Counted from the stretch's first letter, positions 1 to 11,471 are shown. The stretch is 64,000 nt of DNA from Synechococcus sp. UW179A (GCF_900473965.1 NZ_UCNJ01000002.1:1-64000), one strand, 5' to 3'. Numbers and translations: made by a program. The notes: generated from the letters alone by a model not told the origin.

Positions 1-178
1 GGTGGCTCAGCAGCGGCACGCGGCCGATGTCGCGCAAGTAAGAACGCACCAGGTCGACGTCAGTACCTGAGGAACGAACAGCCCCGGACTTACCGAGAGA
101 AGCCTTGGAAGGTGCTGCTTTTGAAAGAACAGCTTTGAGAGGAGTCGCTACGGGCGCAGCGGCGATAGCAGGTGCCAT
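1..178 (-). CDS. Group 2 sigma-70 family RNA polymerase sigma factor (N-terminal part only)
   Basis: Reading the minus strand from the ATG at 178 gives an open frame that runs off the left edge. About 40 Ala/Pro/Lys/Ser-rich residues are followed by TDVDLVRSYLRDIGRVPLLS. This matches the start of sigma region 1.2 in cyanobacterial RpoD-like sigma factors (pattern DxVRxYLxxIGRxxLL). Such proteins direct core RNA polymerase to promoters. The low-complexity leader before region 1.2 is usual for the group 2 (non-essential) sigma factors of marine Synechococcus, but most of the protein lies outside the window, so which paralogue this is cannot be told. It lies downstream of mgtE on the same strand, about 50 bp away. 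Confidence 0.8.
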   Translation of the reverse strand, partial: MAPAIAAAPVATPLKAVLSKAAPSKASLGKSGAVRSSGTDVDLVRSYLRDIGRVPLLSH

Positions 179-230
179 GACGCTTCATTGAGTTGTGTAA
201 AGCGTACTCCTAAGAAACGTAAACGTCCTC

Positions 231-1700
231 TCAGAAATGGGCTGCAACGAGTAATTGGGTAGAAATACCTGTGGTTGTGAGCAGCTGGGGCATGTTGAGC
301 AAGAGCCACGCAGCGGTTTTTAGATAAATCAGAGTGCCCACTACATCAGTGCAGGTGGTGATGAACGGCGTGGACATGAGCGCCGGATCCCAGCCCAGAC
401 GGTTGAACAGCAGAGGGAACGCAGCACCGGCCGTTGCAGCCAAGGTTGTGATGGCCAACAGACTTGTCCCCACCGACAACCCCACCAGCGGGCTTTGACC
501 ACGCCACCAGGCAAAAGGAACCACCAGAAGCATCATCAACAGTCCCAGCAAAAGCCCTGCGGTCGCTTCGCGCGCAACTGCCCTGAACTGGCCAAGGGAG
601 GTGATGCTCTGCGTGCTCAAGCCACGGATGACCACGGTGGAACTTTGGGCACCCACATTGCCGCCGGTGCCCGCCAAGAGCGGAATAAAAGCAGCAAGAA
701 GCACGACCTGCTTAAGCACCTCTTCGTTAAGTGCAATCACCTCTGAGGTGACAAAACTGGCCAAAACCAATATCGACAGCCACACAACCCGGCGTCGAGC
801 GACGGTGAACAGATTGCTCTGGAAATAATCGTCTTCATCACCGGCCTCCACCGCACCTGCGGCGTACAGATCGCGCGTGGCCTCCTGCTCGATCACATCG
901 ATCACGTCATCCACGGTGACGATGCCCACCAGACGGCGCTCCCGATCCACGATCGGCACAGCCAGAAAGTCGTACCGCTGAATTGCACGGGCAACTTCCT
1001 CCTGATCGGTATCGGTATTGACGCTCACAACATCTCTGGTCATGACATCGCCAATCCGGTCCTCAGGGTCTGCTGTAACGAGGTCCCGCAGCGACAGGAT
1101 CCCCGTGAGATGGCGCTGCCCATCCGTGACATAAAGGCTGTAAATCGTTTCCGTCTCGCGAGCGCGGCGTCGCACGATCGTGAGTGCCTGGGCGGCGCTT
1201 TGAAACTCCTTTAAATCGATGTATTCGGTCGTCATCAAACGACCTGCCGTTTCGCTGGCGTAGCCCAACAGCTGAGCTGTCACACGACGCTCCACGGGAC
1301 TGAGCTCCGTCAACAGACGGCGAACCACCTTGGCCGGCAGTTCATCAAACAGCCGCACCCGATCGTCGGGAGACATCTCCTCAACCAGCTCCAATACCTC
1401 ACCAGAACGCAAGCGCTCCAGCAAGCTCTGCTGGATGGGAGGCTCAAGGTATTCATAAACCTCGATCGCCTCGTCTTTGCCGAGCAAACGAAACGCAAGG
1501 GCCTGCATGGTGCGGGGAAGGCTGCCAATCGCCTCGGCCACATCCACTGGCTGAACGGGTTCCAGGAGAATCTTGACACCGTCGTAATTGCCCACACTCA
1601 GCATTGACTCCAGCTGGCGAGCAACCACCTCCACGACCTTCTGGTGGGAAGGTACATCGCTCAACGCGAGGCTTTCACTGGAATCCGGTGCCTGATCCAT
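231..1700 (-). CDS. mgtE: MgtE-family magnesium transporter
   Basis: The 489-residue protein has the full MgtE layout. Residues about 40-140 form the helical N domain, and two CBS domains follow to about residue 275 (the second contains VGIVTVDDVIDVIE). From about residue 305 comes a membrane domain of five helices with the family signatures GGNVGAQSSTVVIRGL and TTCTDVVGTLIY, which line the Mg2+ pore. In this family the N and CBS domains bind cytosolic Mg2+ and close the channel. I chose the ATG at 1700 (MDQAPDSS) over an in-frame start six codons upstream because homologues start near here. It is divergent from the peroxidase gene, with 74 bp between the starts. Confidence 0.93.
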   Translation of the reverse strand: MDQAPDSSESLALSDVPSHQKVVEVVARQLESMLSVGNYDGVKILLEPVQPVDVAEAIGSLPRTMQALAFRLLGKDEAIEVYEYLEPPIQQSLLERLRSGEVLELVEEMSPDDRVRLFDELPAKVVRRLLTELSPVERRVTAQLLGYASETAGRLMTTEYIDLKEFQSAAQALTIVRRRARETETIYSLYVTDGQRHLTGILSLRDLVTADPEDRIGDVMTRDVVSVNTDTDQEEVARAIQRYDFLAVPIVDRERRLVGIVTVDDVIDVIEQEATRDLYAAGAVEAGDEDDYFQSNLFTVARRRVVWLSILVLASFVTSEVIALNEEVLKQVVLLAAFIPLLAGTGGNVGAQSSTVVIRGLSTQSITSLGQFRAVAREATAGLLLGLLMMLLVVPFAWWRGQSPLVGLSVGTSLLAITTLAATAGAAFPLLFNRLGWDPALMSTPFITTCTDVVGTLIYLKTAAWLLLNMPQLLTTTGISTQLLVAAHF

Positions 1701-1774
1701 GCCCCGTGCCCAGCGCACCCAAGTGTATGCCGATGCAAGACAGTTATCGTCTGCGCCAATCCTTACCCAAAGCC

Positions 1775-2254
1775 ATGGCTACCAGCATCAGCAGCGTTTG
1801 CGTGCGCACCCCAGACGGCAGCGAAAAATCTCTCGGCGCCTACGCCGGCAAGGTGCTGCTGATCGTGAACGTGGCCAGCCGCTGCGGCTTCACCAAGCAA
1901 TATGCCGGTCTCCAAGCCCTACAAGACAAGTACGGGGCAGAGGGACTTTGCGTTCTGGGATTCCCCTGCAACGACTTCGGAGCCCAGGAGCCCGGCAGCC
2001 TTGATGAAATCAAGAGCTTCTGCTCCACCACCTACGGTGCCAGCTTCGAATTGTTCGACAAGGTGCATGCCACAGGAAGCACCACGGAGCCTTACACCAC
2101 ACTCAATCAGTCAGAACCTGCGGGAGATGTGGCCTGGAATTTCGAAAAATTCCTTGTCGGCAAGGACGGTACCGTTCTCAATCGATACAAGAGCGGCATT
2201 GCTCCAGAAGATGCTGAACTCAGTAGCGCTATCGAGGCGGCGCTGAAGGCTTGA
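1775..2254 (+). CDS. Glutathione peroxidase family protein (Cys type)
   Basis: This is a 159-residue thiol peroxidase of the GPx/BtuE family, which reduces hydroperoxides using thioredoxin or glutathione. Visible signatures are NVASRCGFTKQY (peroxidatic Cys in the usual selenocysteine position), the FPCNDFG motif, and WNFEKFLV, which supplies the Trp and Asn of the catalytic tetrad. Length is normal for bacterial members. The ATG at 1775 (MATSISSV) is preferred. The frame is open further upstream to 1604, but that extension is not GPx-like and overlaps mgtE. The 3' end overlaps the convergent crcB gene by 26 bp. Confidence 0.92.
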   Translation: MATSISSVCVRTPDGSEKSLGAYAGKVLLIVNVASRCGFTKQYAGLQALQDKYGAEGLCVLGFPCNDFGAQEPGSLDEIKSFCSTTYGASFELFDKVHATGSTTEPYTTLNQSEPAGDVAWNFEKFLVGKDGTVLNRYKSGIAPEDAELSSAIEAALKA

Positions 2255-2633
2255 TCGCCAGCGCATAGACCCTGCGGCCGATCCACAAACCAAGGGCTGC
2301 GCCACCAAGGCCCAGCCCCAGGGTCATGCCAATCAGCCCAAAGGCCGCAAGCGTCTGACCCGAATAAATCAGATCCACGCTGCTCACCATCCAGCTGCTG
2401 AAGGTGGTCAACGAACCGCAGAAACCAATCCCAACCAGCAGCTGAACCCTGGGCCGATACGGCAAGCCCAGCAACAGGCCCAAGATCAGAGAACCGACCA
2501 CGTTGACCAGCACATCTCGGTCTTGCAAAAGCACTTCAAACTGCCAGCGCAGCAACGCCCCTGGGACTGCACCGACCGCAACCAACATCAGCTCCTGCAG
2601 CTCCGTACGCAGAGAAGGTGACTGTTCAGGCAT
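2229..2633 (-). CDS. crcB: CrcB/Fluc fluoride channel subunit (copy 1)
   Basis: A 134-residue membrane protein with four hydrophobic segments and the Fluc signatures [10 protein letters not shown] near the N-terminus and [12 protein letters not shown] in the third helix. Fluc proteins are dual-topology dimeric channels that expel F-. This gene is the last of a minus-strand run (gyrB, SH3-like gene, crcB, crcB) and overlaps the upstream crcB by 8 bp. Two adjacent, clearly different copies usually mean an obligate heterodimer; that is known for the family, but inferred here. Confidence 0.88.
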   Translation of the reverse strand: MPEQSPSLRTELQELMLVAVGAVPGALLRWQFEVLLQDRDVLVNVVGSLILGLLLGLPYRPRVQLLVGIGFCGSLTTFSSWMVSSVDLIYSGQTLAAFGLIGMTLGLGLGGAALGLWIGRRVYALAIKPSAPPR

Positions 2634-3060
2634 CGACGAGTCCCAAACTGAAACCTGCAGCAGCCACTAACAGACCAGCAATCACCGAGCCAGCGGTGAG
2701 CAGCACAGCTTCGCCCCAGCGATGTTCACGCAAGGTGGCAAGAACCTCCACCGCAAAAGTGGAAAAGGTGCTCAAACTGCCAAAAAAACCCGTTCCAACC
2801 AGCAAGATCAGCGCAGTGGAACCTGCGGAACTGTCGCAACGACCCGCACGCTCTAAACCGAGCACTAGACCCAGGGCGAACGCAGCCACGAGATTCACCA
2901 CAAAAGTTCCCCAGTGTTTGCGCGGAACCAACGGTTCAAAGTGGTTGACCACCCTCAGGCGCAACCAGGCTCCAGGAATGGCACCCAGCCCAACCATCAG
3001 GGCCTGATAAGAACTGAAGTCAGTGATGAATCCAACCTCGCTGCTGCTCAAGAGAATCAT
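2626..3060 (-). CDS. crcB: CrcB/Fluc fluoride channel subunit (copy 2)
   Basis: A 144-residue paralogue of the next gene, with four predicted membrane helices, [11 protein letters not shown] near the N-terminus and the channel motif [12 protein letters not shown]. Its start overlaps the 3' end of the SH3-like gene by 41 bp and its end overlaps the other crcB by 8 bp, so the four genes gyrB-SH3-crcB-crcB look translationally coupled. No fluoride riboswitch is expected or seen immediately upstream, because the upstream sequence is coding. Likely partner of copy 1 in a heterodimeric fluoride channel. Confidence 0.87.
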   Translation of the reverse strand: MILLSSSEVGFITDFSSYQALMVGLGAIPGAWLRLRVVNHFEPLVPRKHWGTFVVNLVAAFALGLVLGLERAGRCDSSAGSTALILLVGTGFFGSLSTFSTFAVEVLATLREHRWGEAVLLTAGSVIAGLLVAAAGFSLGLVDA

Positions 3061-3357
3061 TAGGCACAGGTCCAGAGGTGACCTTCACCTGGATCCAATC
3101 ACTGCCATCCTCACTGCGCCAACGACGCAACAATTGCAACGGGGTCCCGATCTCAAGTCGCCGCAAAGCAGGAGCTGCTACCAGCGGACTGGAATGGAGC
3201 ACACAATCACTGCCACTGAGCAGAGGGCCACTGCCCTGCTGGCGTCGAACCTGGGGTAAGCGTCGCTCCGCTCCACCTGCCGGCAAAGCGACAGGACCAA
3301 ACAACGAAACGACAAGCAACCAGCTCCAACGCAGCACCACCGTTGCGGAGTGATTCA

Positions 3358-3358
<1 letters not shown>
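3020..3358 (-). CDS. Exported SH3-like domain protein
   Basis: The 112-residue product starts with a signal peptide (short polar head, then [20 protein letters not shown] with a probable AXA-type cleavage site). A single SH3b-like domain follows: [19 protein letters not shown], then [18 protein letters not shown]. Such bacterial SH3 domains often bind cell wall or protein ligands in the periplasm; the ligand is unknown here. The ATG shares one base with the gyrB stop codon (TGATG), which favours translational coupling and supports this as a real gene. No enzymatic motif is visible. Confidence 0.72.
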
Positions 3359-5406
<2,048 letters not shown>

Positions 5407-5442
5407 TCATTTTTTCAGGGGGTCCACCCCCTATTCCGCTCC

Positions 5443-6375
5443 ATGTCTGAACACAGGCCACCGGCAGCGCCAGGATCAGCGCAGCTTCCACCACTGGTGG
5501 TGGTGCTGCTGGGGCCAACCGCTAGTGGCAAAACGGCTCTGGCCCTCCAGCTGGCTGAACGCTTTGAGCTGGAGATTGTGAATGTTGATTCACGGCAGCT
5601 CTACAAAGACATGACTGTGGGCACGGCCAAACCGACCGCAGAGCAAAGAGCACGGGTGCCCCATCACCTACTCGACCTGCGCCGACCTGACCAGCCAATC
5701 ACCCTGCGCGAGTTTCAGGACGAGGCCCTGACAGTGGTCAACCGCAACCTGGAACAACGAGCTGCCACTTTGCTGGTGGGAGGAAGCGGCCTTTACCTCA
5801 AAGCACTAACCGCTGGCCTGAAGCCACCCTCGGTTGCACCTCAGCCAGCACTGCGTGAGCAACTTGCTCAGCTAGGCCAGGAAACCTGTTATCAACTGTT
5901 GATGGACGCAGATCCTGAGGCAGGTCGCCGAATCGCCGCGGCGGATGCAGTCCGCACCCAACGCGCACTGGAGGTGCTTTACGCCACTGGCAAGACGATG
6001 AGCTCGCAGACCAGTGCCAGCCCACCTCCATGGCGCGTGCTCGAACTCGGCCTCAATCCAGCCAATCTGCGCCAACGCATCAGCCAGCGCACTAAACAGC
6101 TTTACGCAGAGGGGTTGATTGAAGAAACCCAGCAACTGAAAGAGCTTTACGGAGCTGACCTGCCCCTACTACAAACAATCGGCTATGGCGAAGCACTGCA
6201 GGTGCTGGAAGGTCAGCTCGATCGAACCAGCGCCATCGCAAAAACCACCAAGCGCACACAACAGTTCGCCAAGCGTCAGCGCACCTGGTTCAGACGCCAA
6301 CACCAGGCTCACTGGCTCAGTGATACTGATCCCTTCAACGATGCCAGTCAGCAGATCGAAGCGGGTCTAGGGTAA
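5443..6375 (+). CDS. miaA: tRNA dimethylallyltransferase
   Basis: MiaA adds a dimethylallyl group from DMAPP to N6 of A37 in tRNAs reading UNN codons. The 310-residue product has the P-loop GPTASGKT near residue 25, the [17 protein letters not shown] substrate motif, HHLLDLRRP and [12 protein letters not shown], all diagnostic. The C-terminal [10 protein letters not shown] region binds tRNA. I chose the ATG at 5443 (MSEHRPPA). An in-frame ATG at 5374 would add 23 residues without family similarity and would lie closer to the gyrB start. infC follows after 53 bp on the same strand. Confidence 0.95.
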   Translation: MSEHRPPAAPGSAQLPPLVVVLLGPTASGKTALALQLAERFELEIVNVDSRQLYKDMTVGTAKPTAEQRARVPHHLLDLRRPDQPITLREFQDEALTVVNRNLEQRAATLLVGGSGLYLKALTAGLKPPSVAPQPALREQLAQLGQETCYQLLMDADPEAGRRIAAADAVRTQRALEVLYATGKTMSSQTSASPPPWRVLELGLNPANLRQRISQRTKQLYAEGLIEETQQLKELYGADLPLLQTIGYGEALQVLEGQLDRTSAIAKTTKRTQQFAKRQRTWFRRQHQAHWLSDTDPFNDASQQIEAGLG

Positions 6376-6428
6376 AAGTGGAAACCACGCCGGGCCCGAT
6401 TGTTCTCCGGCAGCCTCTTCATCACTGA

Positions 6429-7088
6429 ATGCCACCACGTCCCCGTTTTGACCGCCGTGCTCCTGTCAGGGAGCTCCCCAATATCAACGATCGCATCAAC
6501 TACCCACAGCTTCGCGTGGTGGATGCAGACGGCACTCAACTTGGAGTGATTGATCGGGAAGCAGCCCTATCAGTTGCCAAAGAAAGGGAATTGGATCTTG
6601 TTCTGGTCAGCGAAAAAGCTGATCCGCCTGTTTGCCGGATCATGGACTACGGCAAATACAAATTCGAACAAGAGAAAAAGGCCAAGGAAGCCAAGAAAAA
6701 ATCGCATCAGACCGAAGTTAAAGAAGTCAAGATGCGATACAAAATTGATCAGCACGATTACGACGTGCGAATCGGCCAGGCTCAGCGTTTTCTCAAGGCC
6801 GGCGACAAAGTGAAATGCACCGTGATCTTCCGCGGCCGCGAGATCCAGCACACTGCTCTTGCTGAGGTTCTGCTCAGACGCATGGCCAAGGATCTCGAGG
6901 AGCCAGCTGAGATCCAGCAGCCCCCTAAACGCGAGGGCCGCAACATGATCATGTTCCTCACGCCGCGCAAGACGCCTCTGGCCAAGCAGGACGAAAAGGA
7001 AGAAGCTGCCAACAAAGCGGTGCGCACGATCACAGCACCTCCTCGCGCGGCAGCCAGGCAGATCAGCAAACCAGGAACGAACGGTTGA
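6429..7088 (+). CDS. infC: Translation initiation factor IF-3
   Basis: IF-3 binds the 30S subunit, keeps it apart from 50S and checks the start codon. The 219-residue protein has the N-domain ([20 protein letters not shown]), a charged linker ([20 protein letters not shown]) and the C-domain with [22 protein letters not shown] and [16 protein letters not shown] tail of about 40 residues after the C-domain, rich in Lys and Ala, is longer than in E. coli IF-3 but common in cyanobacteria. It starts with an ordinary ATG. It lies 53 bp after miaA and is probably cotranscribed with it. Confidence 0.96.
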   Translation: MPPRPRFDRRAPVRELPNINDRINYPQLRVVDADGTQLGVIDREAALSVAKERELDLVLVSEKADPPVCRIMDYGKYKFEQEKKAKEAKKKSHQTEVKEVKMRYKIDQHDYDVRIGQAQRFLKAGDKVKCTVIFRGREIQHTALAEVLLRRMAKDLEEPAEIQQPPKREGRNMIMFLTPRKTPLAKQDEKEEAANKAVRTITAPPRAAARQISKPGTNG

Positions 7089-7505
7089 TCAAGCGAAAAG
7101 CTCCGAGAGCTTGCACGCAAGCCCAATGCTGAGAATGTCTTTGGAAACCACGACACATGAGCAGTGGCTTTACGCCATGAGCAAGATTCATTCTGTCTGA
7201 ACCAGCGCCCTCACCCCCAGCATGGGTTTGGAACAACTGATCCAAAAACTGACCAGCAAACCCTTTCAAAACCTAATCAGCTGGTTTTTGGGTCATTTCA
7301 AACTGGCTTGATGGACTCACAGCGACCATGCAAGAACCTTGACTGACTTCTTGAAAGGGGATAAAGCCAACACCTCTGAGTTGCCAGAAGCCTGTGTATA
7401 AGGCACTGATCAGCAGACATTGATCAGCGACACGGAACTGGCATAGGGACACCAACCACACCAGCAATTGTCACCGAGCCAATCAGTCTTTAAGGTGGCC
7501 GCATC
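7089..7505. other. Intergenic spacer between infC and the GntR regulator
   Basis: About 420 bp with no convincing gene; the short open frames inside show no recognisable similarity. A 6-bp hairpin AAGCTC-CGA-GAGCTT sits at 7098-7112 just after infC, but without a T-run it is not a canonical terminator. The 3' part must contain the promoter of the GntR gene; I could not pick a convincing -35/-10 pair. Confidence 0.5.
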
Positions 7506-8513
7506 TTGATCTGGCCCACCGGCGTGCGATTCCACATCCAACAGGAAAGCGACATACCGGCTTCAACCCAGCTCTACAACCAAATCTGCTTCGCGATCGC
7601 AGCACGGCACTACCCACCCGGCCACCGCCTGCCAAGCACTCGGCAGCTGGCCATGCAGACGGGATTGCACCGCAACACCATCAGCAAGGTGTATCGCCAG
7701 CTCGAGACCGATGGCGTGGTGGAAGCCATGGCCGGCTCCGGCATTTATGTGCGGGATCAGCAAAAGCCAAGAGAACTGCGCACACCGACCAACATGCGCA
7801 ACCGCGGGGTCACCGATGTGGACCGCGAAGTGCGCAAGTGTGTGGATGGCCTTTTGAATGCGGGCTGCACCTTGCAGCAGACCAGGGATCTGCTGACCCG
7901 CGAAATCGACTGGCGGCTGCGTTGCGGGGCCAGGGTGCTGGTGAGCACACCAAGAGAAGACATCGGCGCTTCAATGCTGATCGCTGAAGAACTCGAGCCC
8001 TGCCTCGATGTACCGGTAGAAGTGGTTCCAATGGAAGAGCTGGAAAGCGTTCTGGAAAGCGCCAGCAATGGCACCGTTGTGACCAGCCGCTATTTCCTTC
8101 AACCGGTAGAGGAACTGGCAAAGCGCCATGGGGTGCGCGCCGTAGCCGTCGACCTCAATGACTTCCGAGAGGAGCTGGCCATGCTCAAGGAGCTGCGACA
8201 GGGAAGTTGCGTGGGGCTCGTGAGCATTAGCCCAGGCATCTTGCGGGCAGCGGAAGTGATCCTGCACAGCATGCGCGGCAACGAGCTACTGCTGATGACT
8301 GCCACTCCTGATGTAGGCAGCCGGCTTCTGGCCCTGCTCAGAGCCTCCAGCCATGTGCTCTGCGACCGCCCCAGCATGCCTCTGGTTGAGCAGAGCCTGC
8401 GCCAGAACCGATCCCAGCTGATGCGCATGCCTCAGTTGCATTGCGCAGAGAGCTATCTCAGTGGAGACACGATCGAACTGCTGCGCAAGGAAATTGGCCT
8501 GCAACTCAGCTAG
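7506..8513 (+). CDS. GntR-family transcriptional regulator
   Basis: The 335-residue protein has an N-terminal winged helix of the GntR type, with the typical PASTQLYNQICFAIAARHY ... PPGHRLPSTRQLAMQTGLHR ... NTISKVYRQLETDGVV up to about residue 75. The remaining 260 residues form a C-terminal domain I do not recognise as FCD, UTRA or aminotransferase-like. It should bind DNA as a dimer; the ligand is unknown. The TTG at 7506 has an AAGGTGG ribosome-binding site seven bases upstream, which favours it over the GTG at 7524 that has none. It lies 70 bp upstream of cysE on the same strand. Confidence 0.85.
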   Translation: MIWPTGVRFHIQQESDIPASTQLYNQICFAIAARHYPPGHRLPSTRQLAMQTGLHRNTISKVYRQLETDGVVEAMAGSGIYVRDQQKPRELRTPTNMRNRGVTDVDREVRKCVDGLLNAGCTLQQTRDLLTREIDWRLRCGARVLVSTPREDIGASMLIAEELEPCLDVPVEVVPMEELESVLESASNGTVVTSRYFLQPVEELAKRHGVRAVAVDLNDFREELAMLKELRQGSCVGLVSISPGILRAAEVILHSMRGNELLLMTATPDVGSRLLALLRASSHVLCDRPSMPLVEQSLRQNRSQLMRMPQLHCAESYLSGDTIELLRKEIGLQLS

Positions 8514-8582
8514 CGAGCGCAACCGGTGCCGGCGACGGGTGATGATGCCTGAACCAGGCAAGCGTGCGGTCCAGACCGAGTC

Positions 8583-9332
8583 ATGTTCAAGTCGATCCGA
8601 GCCGACCTGGCCCTCATCCGTGAACGCGACCCTGCAGCCCGCGGGGCCCTGGAAATCCTGCTCTGCTATCCGGGGTTTCAGGCCCTGACACTGCACCGCC
8701 TCAGCCACCGCATGTGGCACTCACGCTTGCCCCTCAAGCTCGCATCCAGATTGCTGAGCCAACTGGGCAGAGGCCTAACAGGAATCGAAATTCACCCTGG
8801 AGCCCAGATCGGCAGCGGAGTTTTTATCGACCACGGGATGGGGGTCGTGATAGGTGAAACAGCGGAAGTGGGAAACCGCTGTCTGCTCTACCAAGGTGTA
8901 ACCCTTGGAGGCACCGGTAAAGCAACCGGAAAACGTCATCCCACACTGTGCAGCAATGTGGTGATTGGAGCAGGCGCCAAGGTGCTTGGCGCCATCACTG
9001 TGGGCAGCAATACAAGGGTCGGAGCTGGCTCTGTGGTGGTGCGTGATGTGGAAGCGAATTGCACGGTGGTCGGCATCCCCGGACGCGTGATTCATCAAAG
9101 CGGCGTGCGCATCAATCCCCTGGCCCACTCAGCACTGCCTGATGCCGAAGCCAACGTGATTCGCAATCTGATGGAACGGATCGATCAACTAGAAAACCAG
9201 GTGAGCGTTCTTCAGGCATGCCTCAAAGCACTGTCAACGGGACGGCCGATCAGTGAGGTGCAACCTGGAGAATCCCAAAACCTCAAGGACCGGGAGATCC
9301 TTGAATTTCTTGGTGATCGCGAGAAAACATGA
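8583..9332 (+). CDS. cysE: Serine O-acetyltransferase
   Basis: CysE makes O-acetylserine from serine and acetyl-CoA, the first step of cysteine synthesis. The 249-residue product begins with the SAT N-domain (FKSIRADLALIRERDPAARG) and continues into a left-handed beta helix of hexapeptide repeats (IEIHPGAQIGSGVFIDHGMG) holding the catalytic His of DHG. GETAEVGNRCLLYQGVTLGG and the GTGKATGKRHP loop follow. About 60 residues after the repeats form a less conserved tail. Its stop overlaps the start of the polysaccharide ABC permease by four bases (ATGA), an unusual coupling of core metabolism to surface-glycan export. Confidence 0.95.
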   Translation: MFKSIRADLALIRERDPAARGALEILLCYPGFQALTLHRLSHRMWHSRLPLKLASRLLSQLGRGLTGIEIHPGAQIGSGVFIDHGMGVVIGETAEVGNRCLLYQGVTLGGTGKATGKRHPTLCSNVVIGAGAKVLGAITVGSNTRVGAGSVVVRDVEANCTVVGIPGRVIHQSGVRINPLAHSALPDAEANVIRNLMERIDQLENQVSVLQACLKALSTGRPISEVQPGESQNLKDREILEFLGDREKT

Positions 9333-10174
9333 GCCAAGCAGAACACATCCGACCCACATCTCAGCATCCACGCGGTCTGAGTTTTACCAAGAGTCTTCTT
9401 CGTCATCGAGAATTATGGCTTCGCTTAAGTGAGCGCGAAATCGCTGGCCGTTATCGCGGTTCAGTTCTCGGATGGGGGTGGAGTCTACTGACTCCGTTGA
9501 TGATGTTGGCGGTATACACCTTTGTCTTCTCCACAGTCTTTAAAGCACGCTGGGGCGATCTTGAGCAAGCAGGATCATTCGGATTTGCCATCAATCTGTT
9601 TGCCGGCCTGATCACGTTTAATCTATTTGCCGAGTGCGCTACAGAAGCACCAACACTCATTCTCAATAACGTAAATTACGTTACCAAAGTAATTTTTCCA
9701 CTGGAATCACTAGGCGTCGTTTCTGTTATCACAGCAGTGTTTCATGCCTTCACCAGCACGATCGTACTCATCGTTTTCGAGCTTATTGCAGTTCAACATG
9801 TTCCTCTAACCATTGTCTTCCTACCGATTGTCTGGCTACCTTTTCTCCTGGGCTGTTTATCAATGAGCTGGTTGCTATCAGCACTGGGAGTCTTTCTGCG
9901 CGATCTCGAGCAGGTGACGGGTGTCGCCGTAAGCATGCTGATGTTTCTCAGCGCTGTGTTTTATCCGCTGTCTGCCTTGCCCGCCGGCTTGCAAACATTA
10001 ATGGGATTGAATCCTCTGGTTGTTGTGATCGAACAAAGCAGACGTATTTTAGTTCAGGGAGAAATGCCAAGCCTCAGCTATGTAGTACTTGGCTCACTAC
10101 TGATGCTGGCGCTATGCGAGTTCAGCTACAGATTCTTCTGCAAAGCTCGCCGGGGGTTTGCCGATGTGCTCTGA
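9329..10174 (+). CDS. Polysaccharide ABC transporter permease (Wzm-like)
   Basis: A 281-residue ABC-2 type permease. After a cytoplasmic lead (LLRHRELWLRLSEREIAGRYRGSVLGWGWS, the usual amphipathic entry of Wzm/TagG proteins) come six hydrophobic segments, for example LTPLMMLAVYTFVFSTVF and LPIVWLPFLLGCLSMSWLLS. With the next gene's ATPase it should move a lipid-linked glycan across the inner membrane. The ATG overlaps the cysE stop by 4 bp and its stop lies 11 bp inside the ATPase gene, so the two are coupled. Confidence 0.88.
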   Translation: MSQAEHIRPTSQHPRGLSFTKSLLRHRELWLRLSEREIAGRYRGSVLGWGWSLLTPLMMLAVYTFVFSTVFKARWGDLEQAGSFGFAINLFAGLITFNLFAECATEAPTLILNNVNYVTKVIFPLESLGVVSVITAVFHAFTSTIVLIVFELIAVQHVPLTIVFLPIVWLPFLLGCLSMSWLLSALGVFLRDLEQVTGVAVSMLMFLSAVFYPLSALPAGLQTLMGLNPLVVVIEQSRRILVQGEMPSLSYVVLGSLLMLALCEFSYRFFCKARRGFADVL

Positions 10175-11471
10175 TCTGGCTCTTGAAGTGGAAGAGCTTG
10201 GCAAGCTCTATCCCATTTTTGAGAATCCTCGCGACCGTCTGCTGCAAGCGATTTGGGGAAAGAGAAAGCGCCTCTACCAACCGTTTTGGGCTTTAGAAGA
10301 CGTTAGCTTTCAGCTCAAGCGTGGGCAAACTCTCGGCGTTGTTGGACGTAATGGCTCCGGCAAAAGCACGCTTCTGCAATTGATCTGTGGAACTCTCACA
10401 CCAACAACAGGCAGAGTCTGGGTTGAAGGCCGCATCGGAGCTCTGCTCGAATTGGGTAGTGGATTCAACCCAGAATTCACGGGCCTCGAGAATATCTACC
10501 TCAACGCAACCCTATTAGGTCTCACTCAAAGCGAGATTAATTCTCGACTGGATAAGATCCTTGAATTTGCAGAAATCGGTGACTTCGTCAACCAACCTGT
10601 CAAAACGTATTCCAGTGGAATGGCTGTTCGCCTGGCTTTTTCGGTTCAGGCACATACACAACCTGATTTACTGGTCGTCGACGAAGCCCTGGCAGTCGGC
10701 GATGAAATGTTTCAGAAAAAATGCTATAGCCACCTCAAGAGATTGAAAAAACAGGGTACGGCAATACTTTTAGTCACCCATAGTTGTCCCCAGATCCTAG
10801 AACATTGCGACCAAGCCCTCTTGCTCAACAACGGGCAATTAAAACTACAAGGCTCCCCAAAGCTGATCACAACCACTTATGAAAGACTAAGTAACTCACC
10901 GGTCGATGAATGGAATAGCTATTTAAACCAATCCAATGGATCAAGCAAAGACCTGAAGAAAACAACCTGCGAACCCGACGAATCAGAGTCATGCACACCA
11001 CAACATGATCCCCACTTAGTACCTAGCTCTAGTGTGAGTTACGAAGCGCATGGACTTCAAATTCAGTGCGTGGAAGTCCTCAGCCAAGACGGCGCTCCAG
11101 CAAATCTGTTCCGAACCGATCAACCCTTCAGCGTGTGCTTCCACTATCGAGCCAGCAGGCCTTTTAAAGACCTACAAATGGCCTGCAACATCGCCAATCA
11201 AACCGGTGTTCGCGTCACAGGACAACGTCACCATGGGCCCATTTGTTCTGGAGAAGAGCGGTTCAGCATTACCTTCCATTTCAAAGACGGACTGCTCCCA
11301 GGGCTTTATTTTATTGGCGGAGGGGTCTGGCAAAACGAGCGGCCCAATCACTTCATTCATCGTGTAGTCGATATCTGCGCATTCCGCATCACAGCTGATC
11401 AACCTGTCATGAGTTTTGGACTCTGTGATCTCAAGGCCGGTGAACCCACGGTGCAGGGAATAACGATGTGA
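10164..11471 (+). CDS. Polysaccharide ABC transporter ATPase with C-terminal glycan-binding-like domain (Wzt-like)
   Basis: The 435-residue product has the Wzt/TagH layout. The ATPase domain spans residues about 6-250, with Walker A GRNGSGKS at 61-68, GALLELGSGFNPEFTGLENI (typical of this subfamily), signature YSSGMAVRLAFS and Walker B LLVVDEALAVGDE. A linker and a beta-rich domain follow from about residue 285 (VSYEAHGLQIQCVEVLSQDG onward) that resembles Wzt C-domains, which recognise the non-reducing end of the exported glycan. That resemblance is from pattern and length, not a search. I chose the ATG at 10164 rather than the TTG two codons upstream. Confidence 0.88.
   Translation: MCSDLALEVEELGKLYPIFENPRDRLLQAIWGKRKRLYQPFWALEDVSFQLKRGQTLGVVGRNGSGKSTLLQLICGTLTPTTGRVWVEGRIGALLELGSGFNPEFTGLENIYLNATLLGLTQSEINSRLDKILEFAEIGDFVNQPVKTYSSGMAVRLAFSVQAHTQPDLLVVDEALAVGDEMFQKKCYSHLKRLKKQGTAILLVTHSCPQILEHCDQALLLNNGQLKLQGSPKLITTTYERLSNSPVDEWNSYLNQSNGSSKDLKKTTCEPDESESCTPQHDPHLVPSSSVSYEAHGLQIQCVEVLSQDGAPANLFRTDQPFSVCFHYRASRPFKDLQMACNIANQTGVRVTGQRHHGPICSGEERFSITFHFKDGLLPGLYFIGGGVWQNERPNHFIHRVVDICAFRITADQPVMSFGLCDLKAGEPTVQGITM

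Noticed and set aside
1604-1774. 57-residue N-terminal extension of glutathione peroxidase
   Set aside because: It would overlap mgtE on the other strand and has no similarity to the GPx family; ATG 1775 gives the normal length.
7098-7112. Hairpin AAGCTC-CGA-GAGCTT after infC
   Set aside because: The stem is short and no T-run follows, so it is not a convincing rho-independent terminator.
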